The notes under the pieces were generated by a model that was given only the letters and a program-made list of their open reading frames with translations, was not told where the DNA came from and did not search any database. Positions 1-4,352 of a DNA stretch of 6,930 bases are shown piece after piece. Within the stretch, counting starts at the first letter, position 1; each line of letters opens with the position of its first letter. The stretch lies in assembly GCA_902765035.1 (NCBI GenBank), contig CACWYF010000068.1:1-6930 (forward strand). The letters run 5' to 3'. The position numbers were made by a program, and so were the translations under genes. The DNA comes from an uncultured Eubacteriales bacterium (GTDB lineage: Bacteria; Bacillota; Clostridia; Peptostreptococcales; Anaerovoracaceae).

Positions 1-302
1 TTTCTCTGTTCTGCAAAGCTGTCTGCTCCTCTGTATATATGATACGGACCCGGGATCCGTTTGTTTTAACGCTTACATATAGGATACGATTCCGGCTTTT
101 CAAAAATCACATCACGTGAGAAAAATTATTATATTTATTTCTCTGAGAATAGCAAATTCATCCACCCGATCTGCCGTATAAAAAATGAAATCCTGTGCTG
201 CAAAACTGAAAGGGCTTAACTGTGGTATACTTCTGAAGGGAACGGGGGACTGAACGCATATGCGCGGTCTCCTTTTGCATTGGATAATAAAGAGGAAGAA
301 AT
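1..302. other. Gene-poor stretch, no supported CDS
   Basis: No open frame here has a credible start, ribosome site and recognisable product. The stretch is AT-rich and holds a possible weak terminator near its left end. It also has an isolated extended -10-like sequence (TGG followed by TATACT, 223-231) without a convincing -35. A short frame in phase 280-303 reads LDNKEEEI and then stops. It could be the frameshifted N-terminus of the ORF6N fragment that follows. Otherwise I see nothing. Confidence 0.5.
44..67 (+). terminator. Possible weak intrinsic terminator
   Basis: ACGGA at 44-48 pairs with TCCGT at 56-60. There is one C-A mismatch, then another C-G pair, around a very small loop, and TTGTTTT follows. 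It could end a gene lying left of the window. The stem is short and interrupted, so this is tentative. Confidence 0.3.
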
Positions 303-398
303 CTGATATATACAATCAGAGATAAGCAAGTAATGCTGGACTGTGATTTGGCGAAGTTGTATCAGGTTGAAACGGGGGTTTTCGCTACCCGATGGGTA

Positions 399-411
399 GG
401 CGGGGATCGAA
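399..411 (+). repeat. 13-bp copy of tRNA-Arg T-arm (possible att remnant)
   Basis: GGCGGGGATCGAA is identical, in the same orientation, to 770-782 inside the tRNA-Arg gene (TpsiC loop and 3' T-stem). The flanking bases do not match and no tRNA fold can be drawn here, so it is not a second tRNA. It may be the outer half of a direct repeat left by an integrase that targets the tRNA. Chance remains possible because the T-loop is a generic sequence. Confidence 0.35.
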
Positions 412-455
412 GTTGTGAGGAGATGCCGAAAAATCAGCATCTGATGGAAAATGAA

Positions 456-480
456 GGTTTTCGTAAATCCTCCGAAAACC
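456..480. repeat. Perfect 8-bp inverted repeat
   Basis: GGTTTTCG (456-463) and CGAAAACC (473-480) flank a 9-nt loop. There is no T-run on either side, so it is not a simple intrinsic terminator. It lies in the presumed element remnant. Confidence 0.45.
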
Positions 481-541
481 CATACATACCCATTAAGACC
501 TTGTACAGACTTACGTAATTGTCGTCAGCGCTTTCAAGGCC

Positions 542-565
542 TTTTGAGGCGTTTTTTCCTCAAAA
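542..565. repeat. 8-bp inverted repeat, T/A-rich
   Basis: TTTTGAGG (542-549) pairs with CCTCAAAA (558-565) around an 8-nt loop. It could act as a weak bidirectional terminator, because A/T runs form part of the stem. No gene obviously needs it. Confidence 0.4.
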
Positions 566-669
566 ATCGCACATTTGCATTGATCCTGAAACGCTGTATT
601 TGCAAGGCTTATACGGTTTTTCGTATGTGTGACCAGCCAATTATGCGAGCAAAAATGTGCGACAAAAAC

Positions 670-702
670 TGTCGTCAAACTGTCGTCAAAATTGTCGTCA
701 AA
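670..702. repeat. Three direct repeats TGTCGTCAAA
   Basis: Identical 10-mers occur at 670-679, 681-690 and 693-702, about one helical turn apart. A partial fourth copy (TGTCGTCA) is at 520-527. They lie just beyond the 3' end of the tRNA gene. Short spaced direct repeats beside a tRNA are typical of arm-type binding sites for tyrosine integrases, but no integrase gene is present in the window. The assignment is inference; the repeats themselves are plain in the sequence. Confidence 0.6.
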
Positions 703-704
703 TG

Positions 705-746
705 AAAAACTGAAACCCTGTGATGCAGTGATTGCAAGGGTTTCAG
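705..746 (-). terminator. Intrinsic terminator after tRNA-Arg
   Basis: Read on the minus strand, CTGAAACCCT (746-737) pairs perfectly with AGGGTTTCAG (719-710) to give a 10-bp stem, followed at once by TTTTT (709-705). It begins 14 nt beyond the encoded CCA of the tRNA. It ends the tRNA transcript and probably the gpsA-tRNA transcript as well. Confidence 0.85.
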
Positions 747-759
747 CGATTTGTTTTGC

Positions 760-835
760 TGGTGCGCGCGGCGGGGATCGAACCCGCGGCCTTCTCATTC
801 GGAGTGAGACACTCTATCCACTGAGCTACGCGCGC
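760..835 (-). tRNA. tRNA-Arg (anticodon CCG)
   Basis: This is a 76-nt cloverleaf on the minus strand. The acceptor stem is GCGCGCG (835-829) with CGCGCGC. U8-A9 precede a GCUC/GAGU D-stem. The anticodon stem UCUCA/UGAGA encloses the loop CUCCGAA, so the anticodon is CCG (802-800) and reads Arg codon CGG. The T-stem is GCGGG/CCCGC with loop UUCGAUC. The discriminator is A, and CCA is encoded (762-760). The gene lies 41 nt downstream of the gpsA stop codon with no clear promoter between them, so it may be co-transcribed with gpsA. A terminator follows directly. Confidence 0.96.
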
Positions 836-842
836 ATGACGC

Positions 843-869
843 AGGATTGGATCAGCAATCCTACTTTTT
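843..869 (+). terminator. Hairpin with T-run between tRNA-Arg and gpsA
   Basis: AGGATTG (843-849) pairs with CAATCCT (856-862) around a 6-nt loop, and ACTTTTT follows on the plus strand. It has intrinsic-terminator form for rightward transcription, which would stop reading from the left into gpsA antisense. On the minus strand the stem has no T-tail, so gpsA readthrough into the tRNA is plausible, and there the hairpin could serve in processing. Confidence 0.45.
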
Positions 870-876
870 AAGTTGT

Positions 877-1875
877 TTATTTATATTCCTGTTTTCTAGG
901 TCTTCCCATCAGTGTCTCCAAGGCATCCTCAACTCTGATGTTGCCCTGGATTACATTGTAGATGGCTTCGGTGATAGGCATCTCTACGCCGGCTCTCTTG
1001 GAGAGCTCGTAAGCTGCCTCTGCAGTGAACATTCCCTCGACTACCATGCCGATGGACTTGCGGGCTTCTTCAGGATCCATGCCCTGGCCGATGAGGCGTC
1101 CGCATCTGAAGTTACGGGAGTGCATGCTGGTGCAGGTAACGATCATGTCGCCGACACCTGAGAGACCTGCGAAGGTCTCGAATTTTGCACCAAGTGCCAT
1201 TCCGAGACGGGTCATCTCTGCGATGCCTCTTGTCATCATTGCTGCTCTTGTGTTGTCGCCGAATCCCATGCCGTCGATGATTCCTGAACCAACAGCCATT
1301 ACGTTCTTGACTGAACCTGCGAGCTCCATTCCGAGCATGTCGTCATTGGTGTAGATCCTGAATCTGTGTGTCGAGAAGAGATCGCTTATCGATCTTGCCG
1401 TGCGAGGGTCTCTGGAAGAAACGGATACTGCTGTCGGGACGCCGATGCCGACTTCCTCAGCGTGAGACGGCCCGGAGATGCATGCGTATCTGTTCATGTC
1501 GAAGCCGACTTCCTCAGCGACCTCGGACATTCTCATGAGGGTCTTCTGCTCGATACCCTTTGCGATGTTCATTGCGAGGGCGTCTTCCTTGATGAAAGGC
1601 ATTGCGGACTTCAGCGCTGCTCTGAAGTGCTGTGCAGGAATCGAGAAAACGACGATGTCTGCGTCCTTCAGTGCTGCTTCGTTGTCTGTGTAGAAGTGAT
1701 AATCACCTTCAAGCTTGACGCCCGGGAGATAGTCTGTGTTCTCCATTGCCGCCTCCATGCGGTTGAGGTGGGCCTTGTCTATATCGAAGATGTTGACTGT
1801 GCAGCCCTTGGCTGCAACGATTGTTGAAAGTGCGGTGCCGAAGCTTCCGGCGCCTATGAATGTAACGGTGCTCAT
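877..1875 (-). CDS. gpsA: NAD(P)+-dependent glycerol-3-phosphate dehydrogenase
   Basis: This 332-residue cytoplasmic enzyme reduces dihydroxyacetone phosphate to sn-glycerol 3-phosphate, the backbone precursor of phospholipids. The N-terminal Rossmann fold shows the nucleotide-binding motif GAGSFGTALS (8-17), followed by KGIE (106-109) and GPSHAEE (135-141). The C-terminal helical domain carries LAGSVKNVMA with the likely catalytic Lys190, GDNTRAAMMTRG (207-218) and LSGVGDMIVTC (238-248). Length and motif order match the family. The start is the ATG at 1875-1873, preceded by AGGAGG about 6 nt upstream. The open frame continues 61 codons further, but that part runs through promoter and palindrome sequence and is not coding. 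It is transcribed from the promoter at 1976-2004, with a leader of about 94 nt that begins with a hairpin. tRNA-Arg lies just downstream. Confidence 0.97.
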   Translation of the reverse strand: MSTVTFIGAGSFGTALSTIVAAKGCTVNIFDIDKAHLNRMEAAMENTDYLPGVKLEGDYHFYTDNEAALKDADIVVFSIPAQHFRAALKSAMPFIKEDALAMNIAKGIEQKTLMRMSEVAEEVGFDMNRYACISGPSHAEEVGIGVPTAVSVSSRDPRTARSISDLFSTHRFRIYTNDDMLGMELAGSVKNVMAVGSGIIDGMGFGDNTRAAMMTRGIAEMTRLGMALGAKFETFAGLSGVGDMIVTCTSMHSRNFRCGRLIGQGMDPEEARKSIGMVVEGMFTAEAAYELSKRAGVEMPITEAIYNVIQGNIRVEDALETLMGRPRKQEYK

Positions 1876-1935
1876 GATCAGCCTCCTGATGAATTCATTT
1901 TGATGCGATAAGTCAGAGGAGTATTCCCGCTGGCA

Positions 1936-1972
1936 AAAGATGACAACGAGAACCGTCCCCAATGTCATCTTT
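1936..1972. repeat. Palindrome A: 10-bp arms, 17-nt loop with ACCGTCCCC
   Basis: AAAGATGACA (1936-1945) pairs with TGTCATCTTT (1963-1972) around a 17-nt loop. Its loop core ACCGTCCCC, at loop positions 7-15, is shared with palindrome B. It lies at the 5' end of the predicted gpsA transcript. There it would form an RNA hairpin followed by a short U-run, reminiscent of a weak attenuator. From memory, GGGGACGGT-type palindromes with TGTCA arms recur in many bacterial intergenic regions and near REP-associated (Y1-type) transposases. I cannot verify that here. Confidence 0.75.
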
Positions 1973-1975
1973 CGA

Positions 1976-2004
1976 ATTATACAGGGTTTTGGGAGGAGTG
2001 ACAA
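1976..2004 (-). promoter_or_regulatory. gpsA promoter, TTGTCA-17-TATAAT
   Basis: On the minus strand, the -35 TTGTCA (2004-1999) and consensus -10 TATAAT (1981-1976) are separated by exactly 17 nt. Transcription should start near 1969, inside the right arm of palindrome A. This gives a leader of about 94 nt before the gpsA ATG. It is near-consensus sigma-A and probably strong and constitutive. Confidence 0.85.
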
Positions 2005-2027
2005 GTGTGAGGGCACTTTGACAGGGT

Positions 2028-2060
2028 ATGTGTCAAAAAGGACCGTCCCCGGTGACACAT
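2028..2060. repeat. Palindrome B: 8-bp arms, 17-nt loop with ACCGTCCCC
   Basis: ATGTGTCA (2028-2035) pairs with TGACACAT (2053-2060) around a 17-nt loop. ACCGTCCCC sits at the same loop positions as in palindrome A, 92 nt away in the same orientation. It lies just upstream of the -35 region of the rightward promoter. The arms are diverged but self-complementary in both copies, which indicates that structure is conserved more than sequence. Confidence 0.75.
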
Positions 2061-2067
2061 CATTGCA

Positions 2068-2096
2068 TAGGCATGGGGAAGTATTTGTGCTAAAAT
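2068..2096 (+). promoter_or_regulatory. Rightward promoter of phosphatase-selenoprotein-YcxB operon
   Basis: A TAAAAT -10 (2091-2096) is preceded by TG at 2088-2089 (extended -10), with a weak -35 TAGGCA (2068-2073) at 17-nt spacing. The predicted start, near 2102-2104, coincides with the ATG at 2104. Transcription would therefore be almost leaderless. Confidence 0.55.
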
Positions 2097-2103
2097 GATT
2101 GCC

Positions 2104-2730
2104 ATGGAACAGATTTTATACCTGATAAGACATGGACATACGTCGGGGACGAGGAGTGACCTCTTCTACGGCGCGACTGATCTGCCGATCACTGAAGACG
2201 GCTACATGGAAGTCGAATCGTTTGCTGCGGACGGGGTGTATCCGGATCCTGAGGGAGCTTCTGTATGGACTTCGGGCATGCTGAGGACGGAGCAGACTCT
2301 GAATGCGATGTACGGTGACATAGAGCACAGTCATGAGCCTCTGCTGAAGGAGATAAATCTGGGCAAGTTCGAGATGAAGACCTACAGCGAAATCATGGAG
2401 GACGACTACGGCCGCGCCTGGCTCAGCGGTGAGCTTGAGACTCTGTCTTTCGAGGGCGGTGACAGCCACGAGAGCTTCAACAGGCGCGTGACTGAAGGCG
2501 TATGGAACATTCTCCGCGAGGCTGAAAAGGCGGGTAAAGACAAAGTCATCGCCGTACTTCATGGTGCGGTCATAACCTATTTGATGTACAACGCTTTTCC
2601 GGAACAGTACACAGACATGTGGATGTGGACGCCTAATCCCGGAACAGGATACAAGGTGACCGTAAAAGACGGCAGGCCTGTCTCATGGATGACGGTCGGA
2701 GAAACGGGTGAGAGGGTCGTGCCGCTGTAG
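2104..2730 (+). CDS. Histidine phosphatase family protein (phosphoglycerate mutase-like)
   Basis: This 208-residue cytoplasmic phosphatase of the histidine phosphatase (branch 1) superfamily opens with LYLIRHGHT. That motif holds the nucleophilic His10 and phosphate-binding Arg9. YGATDLPIT (22-30) and SGMLRTEQT with Arg61 follow. KEINLGKFE carries Glu83, the probable proton donor, and VLHGAV carries the second catalytic His153. The residues fit a phosphatase such as an alpha-ribazole- or sugar-phosphatase-like enzyme, but the substrate cannot be told from sequence. I chose ATG 2104 because the in-frame ATG at 2095 lies inside the predicted -10 element. Neither start has a good Shine-Dalgarno sequence, so leaderless translation is likely. 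It is the first gene of a three-gene run, 31 nt before the selenoprotein. Confidence 0.9.
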   Translation: MEQILYLIRHGHTSGTRSDLFYGATDLPITEDGYMEVESFAADGVYPDPEGASVWTSGMLRTEQTLNAMYGDIEHSHEPLLKEINLGKFEMKTYSEIMEDDYGRAWLSGELETLSFEGGDSHESFNRRVTEGVWNILREAEKAGKDKVIAVLHGAVITYLMYNAFPEQYTDMWMWTPNPGTGYKVTVKDGRPVSWMTVGETGERVVPL

Positions 2731-2761
2731 ATGGTGCGGCTCACGACGCAGGCGGTTTTCC

Positions 2762-3436
2762 ATGATAGAACTTAACGACAACGCAATTGAATACATGCAG
2801 CGCCTCGGGTTCCGCGACCTCATACTCGGTGCGGAGAAGTTCACCACCTGATGCGATCCTCCGAGGATGGAGGTGTCGGTGAGTTTCACCGACGGGAGCA
2901 GGGAGCTGAATGAAGAAGGCGCAAAATACAGTCTGGATGAGACGTCACTTGGCAGAGCCTGGATTCCGCTCGAAGGCCTTATACTGACACCGCCGGTGAG
3001 GGTGAGATATGAAAAGCACCCGTGGATCGAGGCGTTCGAGTTCGACGGAGTCAAAGCAGCTCCGGCAAAACGGAAGGGCATCGGGACCAAGGGCGCAAAA
3101 GGCTTCGTGAGATCTCTGAGCACGATATACTCAGGCGCTTATGACGACTACCGTGCATTCGGCGGAGACGATAACTTCGACGCAGCCGGATACTTCAGAC
3201 ATGCGGCAGAGTATTTTGTCCGCGTGGCTGAGGACGAGAGCAGAAGGAAGATGGCAGTGAAGTTCTGCGGCTTTGCGGAGAACATGTGGCGCGAAGGTGA
3301 CCAGGAGATGCTGGACATATGCATGGAGACGGTCATACCGGTGCTGAAGAAAAACGCTTATATGGGCACGATCCTGAAAGATACAATTACTGAGGAGTTC
3401 CGCGATTATCTTGAGGGGCAGCGGAGTGATAACTAA
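2762..3436 (+). CDS. Probable selenoprotein, Sec-Cys (HesB-like / CC-Se-type) with helical C-terminal domain
   Basis: A frame of 224 residues runs from ATG 2762 to TAA 3436 with a single in-frame TGA at 2849-2851 (residue 30), followed at once by a Cys codon. It has a good ribosome site (AGGCGG, 6 nt spacing). The alternative ATG at 2867 lies in the same frame but has GAGG directly abutting it and would discard a sensible N-terminus (MIELNDNAIEYMQRLGF). Residues 1-100 alternate helix and strand: EVSVSFTDG follows the U-C pair, then WIPLEGLIL and VRVRYEKHPWIEAFEFDGV. This resembles small HesB-like proteins whose CC motif can carry selenocysteine; that match is from memory. A U-C pair suggests redox or metal chemistry. 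Residues about 105-224 form an unassigned, mostly helical domain. Two hairpins follow the TGA. The main alternatives are a disrupted gene or a shorter protein starting at 2867. Confidence 0.72.
2858..2894 (+). promoter_or_regulatory. SECIS-like hairpins downstream of UGA
   Basis: The better candidate is GTCGGTGA (2875-2882) paired perfectly with TCACCGAC (2886-2893), with an extra U-G pair at its base and apical loop GTT. The loop starts with G and lies 31 nt after the UGA. From memory, bacterial SECIS elements have a small apical loop with G in its first two positions, roughly 16-37 nt after the UGA, so this fits. A second hairpin, CCTCC (2858-2862) with GGAGG (2869-2873) and loop GAGGAT, lies closer, 11 nt after the UGA. 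The two stems do not overlap. Both lie within coding sequence, as expected for bacterial SECIS elements. Confidence 0.55.
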
Positions 3437-3467
3437 AAAGAGGATGCTATAGCAGGGAGAGAGAATC

Positions 3468-4040
3468 ATGGCTTCGAAGAAGAACAAGAGAGAGGTAAAG
3501 TTCACACTTAACGACAACGACTACAAGTCATTCGGCAAGTACCGTATCATGTACACCGAGCAGGGACACAAGATGGTCAGAAGACAGAGGCTGACATACC
3601 TGATCGGGGCAGCGATGATAGCACTGTTGTTCACGGTGTTCAAAGTGGAGCAGAACAGCTTCAGGTATCTGATGTATGTCATAGCAGGCGCGCTGGCTGT
3701 AGTCGGTATTTTCTTCGCGGAGTCTCTCGTGCTGAGACAGCAGGACAAAGCGATAGAGGCATCAGCCAACACCGCAGAGAGAGTCAATGCCGGCGAGAAC
3801 ACTGTCAGGTTCGATGATGACACTTTCATCACATCCGGCAACGGGGATGATCAGGTATTCAGGTACAGTGACATCAAGCTGATCGACCTGACAGAAGAGG
3901 CAATTTATGTATGGATGAGTGACACCATGATCATGCCTCTGCCACTGCACGCGTTCAGGGGAATGGAAGAGATGAAGGAACTCTGCAAGTGGCTCAGGGC
4001 AAAAGTCGATGAGCAGAACGGAGAGGGTAAAGCTGAATAG
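3468..4040 (+). CDS. YcxB-like membrane protein
   Basis: This 190-residue protein begins with a polar segment (FTLNDNDYKSFGKYRI, 12-27). Two membrane helices follow at about 42-59 and 66-89 with a very short connector. The C-terminal soluble domain (about 113-178) has the pattern FDDDTFITS, YSDIKLIDLTEEAIYVWM and PLPLHAF. This arrangement is typical of the YcxB-like family, whose function is unknown. The C-terminal strand pattern resembles PH-like membrane-associated domains. The ribosome site GGGAG lies 8 nt before the ATG. It starts 31 nt after the selenoprotein gene and is probably co-transcribed with it. The charged C-terminus (DEQNGEGKAE) is probably cytoplasmic. Confidence 0.8.
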   Translation: MASKKNKREVKFTLNDNDYKSFGKYRIMYTEQGHKMVRRQRLTYLIGAAMIALLFTVFKVEQNSFRYLMYVIAGALAVVGIFFAESLVLRQQDKAIEASANTAERVNAGENTVRFDDDTFITSGNGDDQVFRYSDIKLIDLTEEAIYVWMSDTMIMPLPLHAFRGMEEMKELCKWLRAKVDEQNGEGKAE

Positions 4041-4057
4041 CTTATGCGGCTGTAAGA

Positions 4058-4100
4058 TTTCACTAACAATGCTGGCCAGCGGCTAATGTTCTTTGTGAAA
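4058..4100. repeat. Imperfect long inverted repeat after YcxB-like gene
   Basis: TTTCAC (4058-4063) pairs with GTGAAA (4095-4100), AACA (4065-4068) with TGTT (4087-4090), and the centre is the perfect palindrome GCTGGCCAGC (4071-4080). Internal loops separate these blocks and no T-run follows. It may be a mRNA 3'-end structure or a weak terminator for the upstream operon; the function is unclear. Confidence 0.4.
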
Positions 4101-4124
4101 AACAACAAGAATCTGGCGAAATAC

Positions 4125-4149
4125 TGTTGACATCACTCAACAAGGTTGA
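4125..4149 (+). promoter_or_regulatory. Operator-like repeat over the metNIQ promoter
   Basis: TGTTGA (4125-4130) and TCAACA (4137-4142) form a perfect 6-bp inverted repeat with 6-nt spacing that overlaps the -35. TCAAC (4137-4141) and GTTGA (4145-4149) form a second one, with 3-nt spacing, filling the spacer. That makes three alternating half-sites of the same TTGA core. Binding of a repressor here would block RNA polymerase. The regulator is unknown. Confidence 0.45.
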
Positions 4150-4155
4150 TATATT
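4127..4155 (+). promoter_or_regulatory. metNIQ leader promoter, TTGACA-17-TATATT
   Basis: A perfect -35 TTGACA (4127-4132) and a -10 TATATT (4150-4155) are separated by exactly 17 nt. The predicted start is near 4162, which gives a leader of about 255 nt before metN. The leader opens with two mutually exclusive small hairpins: GGGG (4167-4170) with CCCC (4177-4180), or GAATAA (4170-4175) with TTATTC (4183-4188). Confidence 0.88.
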
Positions 4156-4208
4156 ACACTCGAGACGGGGAATAATCCCCCCTTATTCTATGAAAGGAGC
4201 ACATTCAC

Positions 4209-4277
4209 ATGACAGGAAGAAGCATGATGATGGAAATGGGAATGATGGGCATGTGCATGTGCAGAGCCGATAAATAG
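4209..4277 (+). CDS. Met/Cys-rich leader peptide of the metNIQ operon
   Basis: A 22-codon frame starts at ATG 4209, has a strong ribosome site AAAGGAG (4193-4199, 9-nt spacing), and stops at TAG 4275-4277. Nine residues are Met (1, 6, 7, 8, 10, 12, 13, 15, 17), and Cys occupies 16 and 18, so half the peptide is sulfur amino acids. It has the C-terminus RADK and no signal peptide or membrane segment. It lies between a consensus promoter and a terminator ahead of a methionine importer. The obvious role is a regulatory leader: low charged tRNA-Met (or tRNA-Cys) would stall the ribosome here and change the downstream RNA fold. A Met/Cys metal-binding micropeptide is a less likely alternative. Confidence 0.82.
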   Translation: MTGRSMMMEMGMMGMCMCRADK

Positions 4278-4286
4278 CATAGGATA

Positions 4287-4352
4287 AGGTCATAACGAAG
4301 CCGACACTATGAGTTTTCTCATGTATCATACCGGGGCAGGTCGTTAGGACCT
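4287..4352 (+). promoter_or_regulatory. Predicted antiterminator of the metNIQ attenuator
   Basis: Positions 4287-4298 (AGGTCATAACGA) pair with 4341-4352 (TCGTTAGGACCT) at 11 of 12 positions; the only mismatch is A4292-G4347. After an internal loop, GCC (4300-4302) can add pairs with GGC (4335-4337). This consumes the terminator's loop, its upper 3' arm and part of its 5' arm, so the two folds are mutually exclusive. The upstream strand begins 10 nt after the leader-peptide stop codon. A ribosome at the stop would reach its first bases, while one stalled on the Met codons would leave it free. Confidence 0.68.

Larger units (their letters stand above)
303..518 (+). pseudogene. Broken ORF6N-domain (phage antirepressor-type) fragment
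   Basis: The frame reads IYTIRDKQVMLDCDLAKLYQVET from 306 to about 374 (quoted in two parts: IYTIRDKQVMLD and CDLAKLYQVET). From memory of the family, this is the opening of the ORF6N DNA-binding domain found in phage antirepressors and in accessory regions of Firmicutes. The expected continuation (a basic KR.N.ERFP-type helix) is missing. After VET the sequence becomes unrelated, and the frame ends at 518. The only ATG (333) lies inside the conserved motif, and a stop at 288 blocks extension. The gene is therefore truncated at both ends, possibly with a frameshift near 300. The break falls about 25 nt before a 13-bp copy of the tRNA T-arm, which suggests rearrangement next to an integration site. 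It is very unlikely to be functional. Confidence 0.55.

Noticed and set aside
260..325. 21-codon frame at ATG 260
   Set aside because: It has no well-spaced ribosome site and no recognisable features; its 3' part overlaps the ORF6N fragment in another frame.
399..425. A second, partial tRNA gene
   Set aside because: Only the T-loop and one T-stem strand match; the partner strand and acceptor stem are missing.
511..798. Minus-strand 95-residue frame over the tRNA
   Set aside because: It starts within tRNA-Arg and runs through the terminator and repeats; its composition comes from these non-coding features.
451..871. Plus-strand frames of 80-84 residues (451-705 and 629-871)
   Set aside because: One reads through the repeats, the other through the antisense of the tRNA. 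Neither has a ribosome site or a recognisable product.
1876..2058. 61-codon N-terminal extension of gpsA in the same frame
   Set aside because: It crosses the -10/-35 promoter and both palindromes, and the family begins at the Rossmann motif just after the ATG at 1875, which has its own AGGAGG.
2095..2103. Phosphatase start at ATG 2095
   Set aside because: It lies within the predicted -10 hexamer, and the family usually has only a few residues before the RHG motif. It cannot be excluded if the promoter call is wrong.
2867..3436. Selenoprotein gene starting at ATG 2867
   Set aside because: There is no correctly spaced ribosome site, and the same frame continues upstream through the TGA to a better start at 2762. 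It remains the fallback if UGA is not recoded.
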